From: Anaerolineae bacterium
GTDB taxonomy: Bacteria > Chloroflexota > Anaerolineae > Anaerolineales > UBA4823
DNA: 64,000 nucleotides
Direction of reading: 5' to 3'
NCBI GenBank assembly: GCA_003327455.1
Contig: QOQU01000010.1
Location: 79,737-143,736 of the forward strand
Both the position numbers and the translations under genes were made by a program. This document shows, one piece after another, positions 16,090 to 25,453 of this stretch. The notes beneath the pieces are model-generated. The model was given only the letters and a program-made list of their open reading frames with translations, was not told the origin of the DNA and ran no database searches. Numbering within the stretch: position 1 is the stretch's first letter; each line of letters begins with the position of its first letter.

Positions 16090-17316
16090 CTACTCCCGTT
16101 GCAGCACTGGAAGCTCTATAGTATCCGCTCCGTACTGGTACAACTGCCGAAACGCCACATTTCCACCTTTCAGCTCCTTCTCAATTTCCCATACTCCTAG
16201 TACCTGCCGTCGCCCGTCTCTCCATCCCACCTGCACCAGTAAATCAACCGCCATAACAAACATTTCTTTTGCGGCTTCAATGCGCACCTGCGCATCCGCA
16301 AACATCAGCACGCCTAAGCGGTGGATAGCGGTCTGGGGACTTTCGGCGTGCAAGGTAGAAAGCCCTGGATGGTCGGACATCTGCGCTCGAAAGAGCGACA
16401 AGGCGGCTTGCCCCGTGCGCACTTCTCCGACAATCAACCAATTGGGTGCCATGCGCATCGCATCATCCACCCCATTAGAAAGCGAGTAGCCCGGCACATC
16501 ACTGCCCACTACCTGTGGTCGAGCTTCCAATGTCACTACATTGGGCTGAGGCAGCCAGATTTCCTCGGGGTCTTCGATTTTGACAATACGTGCTGTTGAT
16601 GGAATTCCGTGTGCCATTGCCGATAGAAACGTAGTTTTGCCCGTTGCTGTACCACCGATAACCATCAGGCGGTATTTGCGCCTCACTAAATCGAGCAAAA
16701 TCCGCATAACAGATTCAGGGCAAGCACCCCACGCAATGATTTGTTCTGGCGGAACAGGTCGAGGTTCAAACAAGCGGATGTTGATACTGGGATAGCCTTT
16801 CCCCGGAGTAAGTACAGGATGGATGATCTTCACACGCGCTCCACCCATACCCTCCATGCGCGGCAGTTTAGCGTCCACTGAGGGTTGAGCTTCAGAGATA
16901 GAGCGTCCGATAGGAGCAAGCAGAGCTTCGACACTGCGCCAGGTTTCGTCTATCGAGGGAGTGCGCGAGTAAGATTCAAAAAATTGCTCCCCTTTGCGCA
17001 ACACCCACACCCCGCCATCGGGATTCATGACAATTTCTGATAGGTCGTTACGATTGGGAGGAAGAAGTTCGTCAAACACCCCTAAGCCACCCACTCTGGC
17101 AGCCAACTGCTGAGCCAGAGAGATCGTCAGGGTATGAGGAATGACCACCCCTATCCGTGTTCCAGCGTTTTGGATAGCATTTAAAGCCTGAGCGGATAAG
17201 CGTTGACGGTCGCGCAAAACATCAAGAGACAACCCCTGTAATTCTTGCGCTGCTCTCTCCAGCAACTCGTCTTGCTGCTGTGGGGTAATAGTTTGTGCCA
17301 CACTCATCCAGCTCAT
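16090..17316 (-). CDS. cpaF: CpaF/TadA-type pilus assembly ATPase
   Basis: A 408-residue secretion ATPase of the VirB11/TadA class. Walker A is GGTATGKTTF near residue 222. The C-terminal part has the Asp and His boxes and VGEVRTGQAALSLF followed by HPGLSTLHAESPQTA. It powers assembly of the Flp fibre and, in relatives, also retraction. The end of the upstream CpaE gene overlaps the start by four bases. Confidence 0.9.
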   Translation of the reverse strand: MSWMSVAQTITPQQQDELLERAAQELQGLSLDVLRDRQRLSAQALNAIQNAGTRIGVVIPHTLTISLAQQLAARVGGLGVFDELLPPNRNDLSEIVMNPDGGVWVLRKGEQFFESYSRTPSIDETWRSVEALLAPIGRSISEAQPSVDAKLPRMEGMGGARVKIIHPVLTPGKGYPSINIRLFEPRPVPPEQIIAWGACPESVMRILLDLVRRKYRLMVIGGTATGKTTFLSAMAHGIPSTARIVKIEDPEEIWLPQPNVVTLEARPQVVGSDVPGYSLSNGVDDAMRMAPNWLIVGEVRTGQAALSLFRAQMSDHPGLSTLHAESPQTAIHRLGVLMFADAQVRIEAAKEMFVMAVDLLVQVGWRDGRRQVLGVWEIEKELKGGNVAFRQLYQYGADTIELPVLQRE

Positions 17317-18605
17317 AGCTTTACCCGTATTCCGAAGAGATTGAGTGTTTTCTCATGTTCTTTGCCGTTCTTGTTACTGGCGATGTTCAGTCCGCCGAAC
17401 AAGGCGTCCCCAAGCGGTTTGAGCCCGCGTGCAAAACCGTCGCACGTATGCAAAGGTAATCGCCTGGCATCTTGCATCTCCCCAACCTGTGGGTCATCGG
17501 GAATTTGCGCCACGATAGGAGGAAAAGCTCTGCCCAAGAGGGAACTCGCCCCCCTATGCCATTCATCAGCGGTCATCCGTCCGCCTACTCGATTGAGTAC
17601 CACAAATACGCCGTTGGGAGAAATGCGATGTTCACCTGCCAGGCGTTCTACCACTGTGCGGTAGGCTTCCACCGTGCGCATAATTCCTTCCAATGACGGT
17701 CGCGCTACCAACACTAACGTGTTAGCAGCGGTAATAGCTGCCGAAGCCAGTGCGGTCGGTGGGGCATCCAACACAATAACCGCATAGCCGAGATAAGCTG
17801 CGGTAATTGCCAGTTTAGGAATGGAATTATCGGCATCTAAAGGCGTGGCAATTGCTTGCGCTTCAGATAAGACATCAGGAAAACCCGCTAACACATCTAG
17901 CGTATCCACTTTTTGTACAGCTGCCTTTAGCCCATCAGGGGTAGGATTTGCACGCCACAGGGTGATGTTAGGGGCAGGTTTCAGCCCCAGAATCAAGGGT
18001 AAGTCATCTGGCGCGCCTAGACCGATTAAGAGTGTGGGTAATCCCCGCCGCGCGGCGTCATAAGCAAGATTGCTGGCAACGGTGGTTTTTCCGACACCGC
18101 CTGCCTGATTCCATACGGCGACAATGCGCAAGCCAACCGCCATCTGTGCGCTAAGCGAGGATGTAGGCATATTCCAGGCAGGGGCAGCAATCGAGCGGGC
18201 GGATTGACGGATAGCTTGTACATCACCGTACATTTTGCCCGTTAATTCTGGCAGGTTTAGGTCGCCTTTCCACACCCCTTTGACACAAGGCACTTGTTTG
18301 ATAGTGTCTATCGCGTGTTGGTCCGCTTCGGCGGGCAATACCACGTAAGCCAACCCGCCAAAACTGGTCAGCATACTTACCGTAGGTTGTAATCCGCTGA
18401 AGATCATCGCATCAACCAGTAGGATGTCGGGATTGGTCACGAGCTTGCCAGCTAAATCGGCTGCTTCAGTCGCCTGCATAGTAACCCGAAAGCGGGCATC
18501 CCCCACCAGCACCATGTACCAGCTTTGCACGCGGGGAGTGGGGCCTGCCAGGATGACGGTCACCTGGTCAGCAGCTTGTTGTAATGTACTTCCCCAATCG
18601 TTCAT
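17313..18605 (-). CDS. cpaE: CpaE/TadZ-type pilus localisation ATPase
   Basis: A 430-residue protein with an N-terminal receiver-like domain that lacks the full phosphorylation site (LVTNPDILLVDAMIF) and a C-terminal MinD/ParA-like domain with a deviant Walker A motif NQAGGVGKTTVASN. TadZ proteins place the pilus machinery at the pole or in patches. It lies between cpaB and cpaF with a seven-base gap upstream. Confidence 0.85.
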   Translation of the reverse strand: MNDWGSTLQQAADQVTVILAGPTPRVQSWYMVLVGDARFRVTMQATEAADLAGKLVTNPDILLVDAMIFSGLQPTVSMLTSFGGLAYVVLPAEADQHAIDTIKQVPCVKGVWKGDLNLPELTGKMYGDVQAIRQSARSIAAPAWNMPTSSLSAQMAVGLRIVAVWNQAGGVGKTTVASNLAYDAARRGLPTLLIGLGAPDDLPLILGLKPAPNITLWRANPTPDGLKAAVQKVDTLDVLAGFPDVLSEAQAIATPLDADNSIPKLAITAAYLGYAVIVLDAPPTALASAAITAANTLVLVARPSLEGIMRTVEAYRTVVERLAGEHRISPNGVFVVLNRVGGRMTADEWHRGASSLLGRAFPPIVAQIPDDPQVGEMQDARRLPLHTCDGFARGLKPLGDALFGGLNIASNKNGKEHEKTLNLFGIRVKL

Positions 18606-18611
18606 ATTCGC

Positions 18612-19523
18612 CTACCTCCCAAAGGGGGTCGGGGTTGGAATAACGGGAGGCGAAGTCGCCACAGGAACAATTGGGGTTTCCGTTACGACATCGGTTGTTT
18701 CGGGCGTAAACATCGCCGTAGCGGTCAAGTCGGGAGTGGGGGTGGGTTGCGGGGTCAACGCCAATTCGGGCAGGAAAATGCCCGGGCTGTTGAAGTCCGC
18801 CGCAACTTGGCTTTCCAGTACCAGTGACAATTCGACATCCTGCGCCTGGTCAAGGGCAGGGAGCAGGTCAATCAGGTTGACGTAGCGCTGTTCGCTAAGC
18901 AGTGTCCCATCGGGCAAAGGAAAATCATAAATCAGCACTTGAGTCTCGATGGGTACAGCCAAAACCACAACACCCTCATCACTCCTTCCACTTTCCATAC
19001 CTGCACCGATAAACGTTCCAGCCTGCGGAGTTCCCTGCGGGGCTGTATTGGAGGGTTGGTTGAGACGAAATTCGGGCGTGATGAACAACACCCGTAACCC
19101 CCCAGCCACATATTTAGAATATGTGCCGTTTACACTACGCAATACAGCGGTTACACCTACCAAATTACCAGGATTGATCAATCCTGCCAACCCCGCCGAA
19201 TCGTTGACGCGGATCGCCACAGCACGCTCATTAGGTTGTAGCTCAATATTTTGTCCTCCGAGATGAGAAGCAAGGATGATGTCGCCTGCCATGCGGTCAA
19301 ATTTCAGCGTTTGACCGTAGAGGTCTTCGATGCGATTGTATCCGTCCTGCGGTACGCTGGAAAATGGCAGGCTTTTCAAGATGACATCCCCTTGCTGGAT
19401 GGTATGTCGGGCAGGCAGGTCAACCGCTGCCACCACCACCTCAGCCTGTTTTTCGGGTCTCGAAAGACCCAAAGCTACAAAAAATACCAAACCGGCAATC
19501 AAAACAGGTAACAATTTTTTCAT
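18612..19523 (-). CDS. cpaB: CpaB/RcpC-type protein with SAF domain
   Basis: A 303-residue membrane-anchored protein with one N-terminal helix and a SAF domain (VDLPARHTIQQGDVIL), then a beta domain with NERAVAIRVNDSAGLAGLINPG, the CpaB signature. It ends in a Thr/Pro linker. In diderms CpaB works with a secretin; none is seen here, which fits an envelope without a typical outer membrane. Confidence 0.85.
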   Translation of the reverse strand: MKKLLPVLIAGLVFFVALGLSRPEKQAEVVVAAVDLPARHTIQQGDVILKSLPFSSVPQDGYNRIEDLYGQTLKFDRMAGDIILASHLGGQNIELQPNERAVAIRVNDSAGLAGLINPGNLVGVTAVLRSVNGTYSKYVAGGLRVLFITPEFRLNQPSNTAPQGTPQAGTFIGAGMESGRSDEGVVVLAVPIETQVLIYDFPLPDGTLLSEQRYVNLIDLLPALDQAQDVELSLVLESQVAADFNSPGIFLPELALTPQPTPTPDLTATAMFTPETTDVVTETPIVPVATSPPVIPTPTPFGR

Positions 19524-19720
19524 TGGTGAGTTGCCTCCTGAATTTGTTTATCGCTCCCGACAACGATCCAGGCAGCCAAATCGCTTACGCTACGCATTCC
19601 CCATTCCAGGATGTGCTGGTCGCCATCGGGGGAGCGTTCCACTACCAAAACAAATATGCGATTCAGGTCGGAACGGGCTCTTTCGAGAGCATCAATAATG
19701 GCTTGTAAATCTGTTGTCAT
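19520..19720 (-). CDS. 66-residue protein of unknown function
   Basis: Starts at the ATG at 19718-19720 with GGAGGAAAT upstream; an in-frame extension to 19771 overlaps the neighbour. The product is a mixed alpha/beta peptide (LQAIIDALERARSDLNRIFVLVV) without a membrane segment. It overlaps the cpaB start by four bases. No family is recognised. Confidence 0.6.
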   Translation of the reverse strand: MTTDLQAIIDALERARSDLNRIFVLVVERSPDGDQHILEWGMRSVSDLAAWIVVGSDKQIQEATHQ

Positions 19721-19722
19721 TC

Positions 19723-19929
19723 TTAATTTCCTCCAGTTGTAGGTCTTGGGGTGTTTATTTCCTGCCACCACCCAGGCGTGGATGTTGGAGTAGGTGTTTG
19801 GGTGATAAGGGCTGGCTGCGCTCTTTCCGTGTTCAATATCAGGGTGTCGGCAACCTCACCCACGAATAACAGACTGATGAACAAAAGGAAAAATATACCG
19901 AATAAGACCGCTTCAGCTCGTCTCGACAT
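19723..19929 (-). CDS. Small single-pass membrane protein with Thr/Pro tail
   Basis: A 68-residue protein starting at the ATG at 19927-19929 after AGGGGA. It has a basic N-terminus, one helix (AVLFGIFFLLFISLLFV) and a Thr/Pro-rich exterior tail ending in TTGGN. This is the topology of tiny envelope subunits. No family is recognised. Confidence 0.55.
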   Translation of the reverse strand: MSRRAEAVLFGIFFLLFISLLFVGEVADTLILNTERAQPALITQTPTPTSTPGWWQEINTPRPTTGGN

Positions 19930-20209
19930 GGCAATCCCCTGTAAGAATGGAATAAACCTGCATACAGTGCCAGCACTCGCGGGCATGGCGTTCCAATCTA
20001 CGCCAGTGCTGCGGGAGCGGATCAAGTAAGTAGGCAACCAGATACATTGTGCCTATCGGGCAGCGATCATCGTCTCCAATTGCGGATACAGACAGTGTAC
20101 AAGTCCAGCAATTGGAGAGATGGCGGATGAATGCTGGTATCTTCTCTTCTTCAATCAGCAGCTGACCATTGGGACAAAGCGCTGGTGCTTCTGTTTTTTT
20201 GTGTTCCAT
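19913..20209 (-). CDS. Zinc-finger-like HxxxCxxC protein
   Basis: A 98-residue protein with two HxxxCxxC motifs (HLSNCWTC and HARECWHC) that resemble the zinc-binding segment of anti-sigma factors (zf-HC2), plus other cysteines. It has no membrane helix, so it is not a complete membrane anti-sigma factor. It overlaps its neighbour, which has the related motif HCLVCEQC. The pair may be cytoplasmic redox or metal-binding regulators of the pilus; this is inference. Confidence 0.55.
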   Translation of the reverse strand: MEHKKTEAPALCPNGQLLIEEEKIPAFIRHLSNCWTCTLSVSAIGDDDRCPIGTMYLVAYLLDPLPQHWRRLERHARECWHCMQVYSILTGDCHVETS

Positions 20210-20369
20210 CGGAAAGTGTTCCTTTTCTTTTCTTCCACTGCTTCAAAGCATGGGCGCATTGTTCGCATACCAGACAATGCGCCAAGAACTTATCTGCACT
20301 GTTTGCTTGACCTAGAATCACCTGTCCTTCTTCGCAAAAATCACGAAATTCGATAAATTTATCGAGCAT
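20151..20369 (-). CDS. Small zinc-finger-like protein paired with the preceding gene
   Basis: A 72-residue protein containing HCLVCEQC and a basic C-terminal half. Its start codon overlaps the stop of the large ATPase gene (TAATG), so it is translationally coupled, and it overlaps the next gene by 59 bases. It resembles the soluble zinc-binding part of anti-sigma factors. Confidence 0.55.
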   Translation of the reverse strand: MLDKFIEFRDFCEEGQVILGQANSADKFLAHCLVCEQCAHALKQWKKRKGTLSDGTQKNRSTSALSQWSAAD

Positions 20370-23300
20370 TACAAAACAATCCTTCCTATCCGTGCTGCAA
20401 TTTCCTCATCGGTTGGTTCGGGCGCGCCAACGGGCAACGGCCGAAAGAGAAACGGCTGCTGCATTTCGCGCTGGGTGCTGTACGGAAACCGCCCGATGAA
20501 CATCCCGATTTGTAAATCCGCCAAGAAACGCCGCCACGGTTCATCTACAAACCCCTTTTCGCTCCGCGCAATTCCTGATAAGACAATATCTTTGTCTTTG
20601 GGGTTCTTCAGGAAACCCACCACCAAGTTGTTGCAGGAGGAGATGATGTCTTGCGGAATAAGACTTGGGGCTTGGGTTATAACGTGCAGTCTTGCCTTGT
20701 ATTTTCGGGCGTCGCGGAACATATCGCCGAATCGCTGTGAGAGTGAGACCCCTCCCGTGTCATCCTCACTGCCTGCGTCAACACCGCCGAAAATCTTATT
20801 AGCTTCCTCAAAAAAAATCTGCAACAGAGGTTCATCCGTATTGACTTCATGCACCCGCCTTGCTACCATGTCGGTGTAGAGATGCCAGCCGATCCACCCC
20901 AAGAGAAAGGCTTTACCGAAATCATCCAAGAACATTCCACCCTCGATGATGGCAATCCCCCAGGGTTTGGCGAGATCTTCCATCGGCACGGTGTCGGAGC
21001 CTGGAGCAAATTGGATGCTGGCAGCCCCCTGCACCAGAGCATTCAAACGGTATAAAATACCTTCCAAGACCCCCGTCAGCATGGTGTCGCGACTGGGTAC
21101 TTGGGAGAGTTTGTCTTGGATAGTTTGGTACAAATCGTTCAGCCCTACCCGTGAGCTGCGTTGCACAGCAAGGCGTTGTTTTTGCTCAAGCGTCAAATCG
21201 CCGAGGGGGGTATTCAGTTTAGCCTGTACAAGATCTGCTTCCTCGTTGTTCCATACTTTCCCCCATTGTGGATCGCGCCGCACTTCGGGGTCATCCACTA
21301 ACACCCCTGCTGCGATATAAATCTTACGCAAAGCATCTAACAATTCCTGTTTCTGGCGCTTAACACCCAACCTTGCAACACTGCCAAAAATGTCAGCAAA
21401 GGCACGCCATTGGGTTTCGGGATTGATATTACGTCCGATTTGCAAAGGATTCCAGCGTAGCGGTCGCGCCGCCGATGGCCACAGTTGACGGATGTCCACA
21501 TGACCTTCCAGCCCTGGGGCATTGAGCAATGCCCGCCAGCCCGCCCCGAAGTCCAATACGACCGTCCGCAAATGCCAGTGTATGGTGGTCTCATACGCCA
21601 AGCGCATGGCTGATACCGTCTTCCCGAAACCTGTATCGGCAGCAAACATGGTGTGAAAAAGCCGTTCCTGGTCGAGCCTTACCTGTACGGGTGTCAGGTC
21701 GCGGGTCAAAGGAGAAAATTGATGTCCCAGCACCACATCACCGGACATGATGGGGTAAAAGGTCAAGCCCTTCGGGGTAGGGGCAATAGTTACCACTGCC
21801 GTACCTTCTTCAACCAGCCCTGGAGCAGTATAGGCTGCTAGCTGCCCTGCGCTGAGCAAGGTGGCATAACGCGTCCATAACAGCCCGTCAAAAGGGTCGC
21901 CATCCCCCAAGGTTGGAGATGGCAATACCGCCAAAGCAGATGCCCGTAACACCTGTTCGTCTTGGACGCTAAACGGTTTGACTGTCAATACCGGTGTAGG
22001 AACGTTGACACCGTGAAAAGCCTGCGGGGCCAGCGTCTCGACCGCCGCCGCCCCCCGCTCGGAAGCGGTGAGTAGCAAGGCATCTGTCATGAACCCGCCT
22101 TCTGCCGAGGCCTGGTTGAGCAAGCCCTCAAACTGGCGCAAAATTTCCGTCAAGCGGTCAGCGACATCATCTTCGGTCTGCCAAGAACGACCCAGACTGA
22201 TACCTGGCACAATACCTGTGGACAGCCCCATGCTCAATCCCTGAGAGATACCGCGTGCAGAGGCTTCCCCAAGCGCCACGCCATCTGTATGCGCCCTGCC
22301 CGTTTGCTCTCCAACGGTATCTGCTGTTCCCCAGGCTTCACTCCTTCCTGTCGAATGCGCCCACGATTCGGTCTCCGTCCAGGCTTCTCCCTGACTGAAA
22401 GCCTGCCCTTTGGTGTGTCCTCCGCCCCACGATTTGGATTTTCCCACCGTATCCGTTACACCATCTGTTACAGCATGACCGCTTGTTTTGGTTGTTGACT
22501 CAAAGCTACTGCCCCCAGAAGACCAGGATGAGCTTCCGCCTTGAGACCAGGATGAGCCTTTTGCCCAGCCTGAATGGGATGAATCAGCACTGCCGCGACT
22601 GACAGAATCGGCGCTGCCCACATTGTGAGACACCCCCATGCTTGATCCTTGTGAATGACCATTGGTCTGCCCCATGCTCCAACCAGCATTTCCCCCTACA
22701 TCTGCTCCTATGCTGCCAACCCCCGGCACGCCCAAGCTGCCCTTCGTGCCGAAATTGACTCCCGCATTGATCCCCTGATTGGTGGAATGCGAAGTTGAAG
22801 CATTTACGCCAAAGGTTGTCCCAGACCCCACTGAAGCAGTATGCCCAGCGCTGGCGCTGTCGGTGTGACCTACCCCGCCGCTTGCCATTTCGCTACCGCC
22901 TTGCGACCAGGATGATCCACCCCCCACTGACCAGGATGAGCCTGTTCCGCTTGTCTTAGAGACCGAAGTGGAATTTGTCTCGGCGTGAGAGACGCTGTGC
23001 GCCGATGATTCGGACTGGCCCCAGTTGGTGCTGTCGCTCTCTGAAGTGGTGCTGGAGATGGAGCGAGTGTGAGACTTTGCCCCACCTTCTGTCCAGGATT
23101 CGCTCACCCCATGCGAATGGCTGTCGGTATGGGCTGTGCTGTGTGACTGGTTGACCGAATCAGTATGGGACGTAGCGCTAGACTGTGACCCCAGCTTGCT
23201 CCCGCCGGTTGACTGTCCCAGGGCAGCCAGGATCGGGATGGAAAAGTTGAAACCAATACTGACCGTGCCTCTCCGCCTGGAAGCAATGTTGCTGGCGACC

Positions 23301-23950
23301 TCGGCTACCCGCACCAGTCCACTGGCAAGCTGGCGGCGGGGAATGTGATGAGCGGTCACCTGGAAGAGAAAATCCTCTCGGAGCTTTGCCAAGCCGCGAA
23401 AAAGGATTTCGTTTTGTTCCGCAGCTAAATCGTCTTCGGCATAATCGGGCAGGTTAGCATCTTTTCCAAGCCCGCGTTTACTGGCGCGCGGGTCTGGATG
23501 ACCGAGTAAGACCAAGAGATTTTTTGCCCGGGCAACGAAGTCCAAATACCACTCGATCCAGCGCAAGTTCGGAGCTTTGATCTGTGCCTGGGGGAAGTTG
23601 GCAATAGCCGCTTCAACGGCGGCGATGCCGTTGAGAGCTTTGAGGGCAGCGTTCTCCAGTGTCTCCCCTTCCCCCGCCGCACCATAAAGCTGGACGATGC
23701 CGATAGGTTCAGGGGTGTAAATGCCTAAAGCTGAATAGACGAAATCAATGGCAGCATTGTAGATGCCGCGCAGCATTGCCCACTGTTTACCCAGCACGTC
23801 AGGGTCTTCCCGCAAGTCATACGGCACACTGGCTAATTCGGCAAGAGCTACACAGCGGTATTTCTCCCCTTCGGGGGTAGCAAGGCGAAACCAAGCATAG
23901 CGAAATATCCCGTCTTCGATACGTAAGCCGTTGTCCAAGATGGTGATCAT
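20369..23950 (-). CDS. VirB4/HerA-like DNA-transfer or secretion ATPase with Ser/Gly-rich insert
   Basis: A 1193-residue protein. Residues 1-240 form an N-terminal domain, about 246-590 are a low-complexity insert dominated by Ser, Gly, Thr, His and Trp, and 600-1193 form an ATPase domain. Walker A is AADTGFGKT near 770, Walker B is LLQIFFEEANKIFGG near 1040, and SSCNNLVVGFLKNP follows in a sensor-like position. The order agrees with VirB4/TraC- or HerA-type ATPases of conjugation systems. It sits within a Tad operon, where such an ATPase is not part of the standard set. Membrane helices are absent. Its likely job is to energise substrate transfer; the substrate is unknown. Confidence 0.75.
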   Translation of the reverse strand: MITILDNGLRIEDGIFRYAWFRLATPEGEKYRCVALAELASVPYDLREDPDVLGKQWAMLRGIYNAAIDFVYSALGIYTPEPIGIVQLYGAAGEGETLENAALKALNGIAAVEAAIANFPQAQIKAPNLRWIEWYLDFVARAKNLLVLLGHPDPRASKRGLGKDANLPDYAEDDLAAEQNEILFRGLAKLREDFLFQVTAHHIPRRQLASGLVRVAEVASNIASRRRGTVSIGFNFSIPILAALGQSTGGSKLGSQSSATSHTDSVNQSHSTAHTDSHSHGVSESWTEGGAKSHTRSISSTTSESDSTNWGQSESSAHSVSHAETNSTSVSKTSGTGSSWSVGGGSSWSQGGSEMASGGVGHTDSASAGHTASVGSGTTFGVNASTSHSTNQGINAGVNFGTKGSLGVPGVGSIGADVGGNAGWSMGQTNGHSQGSSMGVSHNVGSADSVSRGSADSSHSGWAKGSSWSQGGSSSWSSGGSSFESTTKTSGHAVTDGVTDTVGKSKSWGGGHTKGQAFSQGEAWTETESWAHSTGRSEAWGTADTVGEQTGRAHTDGVALGEASARGISQGLSMGLSTGIVPGISLGRSWQTEDDVADRLTEILRQFEGLLNQASAEGGFMTDALLLTASERGAAAVETLAPQAFHGVNVPTPVLTVKPFSVQDEQVLRASALAVLPSPTLGDGDPFDGLLWTRYATLLSAGQLAAYTAPGLVEEGTAVVTIAPTPKGLTFYPIMSGDVVLGHQFSPLTRDLTPVQVRLDQERLFHTMFAADTGFGKTVSAMRLAYETTIHWHLRTVVLDFGAGWRALLNAPGLEGHVDIRQLWPSAARPLRWNPLQIGRNINPETQWRAFADIFGSVARLGVKRQKQELLDALRKIYIAAGVLVDDPEVRRDPQWGKVWNNEEADLVQAKLNTPLGDLTLEQKQRLAVQRSSRVGLNDLYQTIQDKLSQVPSRDTMLTGVLEGILYRLNALVQGAASIQFAPGSDTVPMEDLAKPWGIAIIEGGMFLDDFGKAFLLGWIGWHLYTDMVARRVHEVNTDEPLLQIFFEEANKIFGGVDAGSEDDTGGVSLSQRFGDMFRDARKYKARLHVITQAPSLIPQDIISSCNNLVVGFLKNPKDKDIVLSGIARSEKGFVDEPWRRFLADLQIGMFIGRFPYSTQREMQQPFLFRPLPVGAPEPTDEEIAARIGRIVL
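22181..23215 (-). repeat. Low-complexity coding repeat (SWSQGG-type)
   Basis: The DNA encodes imperfect repeats such as SSWSQGG, SSWSSGG, SHTDS and AWTETESW over roughly 345 residues of the ATPase. It is in frame throughout, so selection keeps it open. It contains no CRISPR-like regular spacing. Confidence 0.8.
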
Positions 23951-24492
23951 GGTTTCCCTCGCGAGCGGTAGCGATATATCATGTCATCCGCAGCTTCTTG
24001 CAAAGGCGGATGAGCAAATAGAGATTGCGCCACCAGCGCCATGAAACCCAGCGGAAGGATGTAGAGCGCAATGCTGGCAATGGCAGACAGGTAGCCCAAT
24101 CCTTGACTGAGCATAGGATCAGCGGTCGCTGAAGGCAAAAACCAGCGGCGAAAGATGCCATAGCCGAGGCAGACCAGCCCATACAATGCCAGCCCGCGAA
24201 TAGTCGTCCAGACCGAAGCGCGCTTGTTGAAGCGCTCCAGGTAGTAGCCTGCCATGCCCGTCAAAGCAATTAGCAGGGTCAGCGGAGCGGCGGGAAGGGG
24301 TGTAACCGCCGCTCCTGCCAACCCCAACCCAGCTGCTCCTCCAGCCCAGGGACGCTGTTCTTGGGGAGCGATGATGACAAGCCAACCCAACACGGGCAGG
24401 CAAGCCAACAAAATCAGGTTATCTACCATTAGCCACAGGATGGCCAACAGCCCGTTGAGAATCCATAAACCGATAAGGACGATAGAGTTCAC
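23947..24492 (-). CDS. Polytopic membrane protein of the transfer/pilus operon
   Basis: A 181-residue protein with about five hydrophobic helices and a basic cytoplasmic tail (RYRSRGKP). It overlaps the ATPase start by four bases, which suggests a fixed stoichiometry or direct partnership. Its place beside the VirB4-like gene is where VirB3/VirB6- or TrbL-like channel proteins are found, but sequence similarity cannot be claimed. Confidence 0.65.
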   Translation of the reverse strand: MNSIVLIGLWILNGLLAILWLMVDNLILLACLPVLGWLVIIAPQEQRPWAGGAAGLGLAGAAVTPLPAAPLTLLIALTGMAGYYLERFNKRASVWTTIRGLALYGLVCLGYGIFRRWFLPSATADPMLSQGLGYLSAIASIALYILPLGFMALVAQSLFAHPPLQEAADDMIYRYRSRGKP

Positions 24493-24499
24493 TCAGCAC

Positions 24500-25453
24500 C
24501 TACCGCAGGGTATTGTCTTGCAGGTACACGTTCACGGGATAGTCATAACTTGCCGCCTGTCCATCGCTTTGTGTAACCGTCACCTGTACGATATGCACAC
24601 CGGGGTCAACGGGTGTGTAGGTAAGGGCAGTGATCATAGCTTGGCTCGTGCCGATACCCGAAGTGCTGAAGGGTGGAAGAACAGGGTAGCTTCCCCTGAC
24701 TGTTGCACCGTAGTAACGCTGAGCAAGGGCTTGGATGCCCTGTCGGGCGCTGTCGGATAGCAGGATTTGTGCGCTGATGTCCGTGATAGCTGCCCGCTGT
24801 CCCGTCCCGCATTTGATGTCAATGCCACCCAGAATTACCCCTGTTTGGAAGGTAAAACCGGTAAAGTCTGTGTCGAGTTGTGCCTGGCTGATGACCAACG
24901 GATAAGGGGGGTCAACTGTAGAGCTGCCATCTCCGAAATCGGGGGGCGCAAACTCTGGGATACAGGCTTGCTGGGTTGGCGTAGAAGTCGCAGAAGGCTG
25001 GGTCGGGTCAGGGTTGCCCTTTACACAGCAGTTCTGGATGTCGCCATTAGTGTTCGTTTGCAATACACATTGATTGCCCTGCAAAACGCACGAACCCTTA
25101 TAGTACCAGCGTCCCCCAGAGACAATCGAGCCCAAGCGATTGGGTAAGTCTGCCCCGGTCACATTGCAGTTATTCGAGTTGGCACAATAGATTTTTGAGA
25201 CCGTATTGTTGCGGATACAGGACGATCCGCTTTTTTGACAAGAAACAGTGACGTTATGGACGCCGTACTGCTGGGCGCAATACACCGTTGCGGGAAGAGA
25301 AAACCACAGTTCTCCTTGATTGCAGCACCACACAGGGCGGGGTTGAGAAGAAGCAGGGGTGCAATCCCCTGCCAAGCAGCGCAGTGATGGAGCCGCGAAC
25401 CAGATTACTATCAATACAGCCACGATACCGACAATGTACAACCACTTTTTCAT
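24500..25453 (-). CDS. Exported cysteine-rich protein
   Basis: A 317-residue protein with an N-terminal membrane anchor (WLYIVGIVAVLIVIWFAA) and a cysteine-rich ectodomain of about 130 residues (CC, C-x-C patterns), a Pro/Thr linker, then a beta-sandwich (VHIVQVTVTQSDGQAASYDY) like a PKD or Ig fold. Disulphide bonds outside the membrane are likely. It overlaps the next lipoprotein gene by four bases. No family is recognised. Confidence 0.65.
   Translation of the reverse strand: MKKWLYIVGIVAVLIVIWFAAPSLRCLAGDCTPASSQPRPVWCCNQGELWFSLPATVYCAQQYGVHNVTVSCQKSGSSCIRNNTVSKIYCANSNNCNVTGADLPNRLGSIVSGGRWYYKGSCVLQGNQCVLQTNTNGDIQNCCVKGNPDPTQPSATSTPTQQACIPEFAPPDFGDGSSTVDPPYPLVISQAQLDTDFTGFTFQTGVILGGIDIKCGTGQRAAITDISAQILLSDSARQGIQALAQRYYGATVRGSYPVLPPFSTSGIGTSQAMITALTYTPVDPGVHIVQVTVTQSDGQAASYDYPVNVYLQDNTLR

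Noticed and set aside
22181..23215. CRISPR or tandem DNA repeat array
   Set aside because: The repeats are imperfect, irregularly spaced and in frame with the ATPase.
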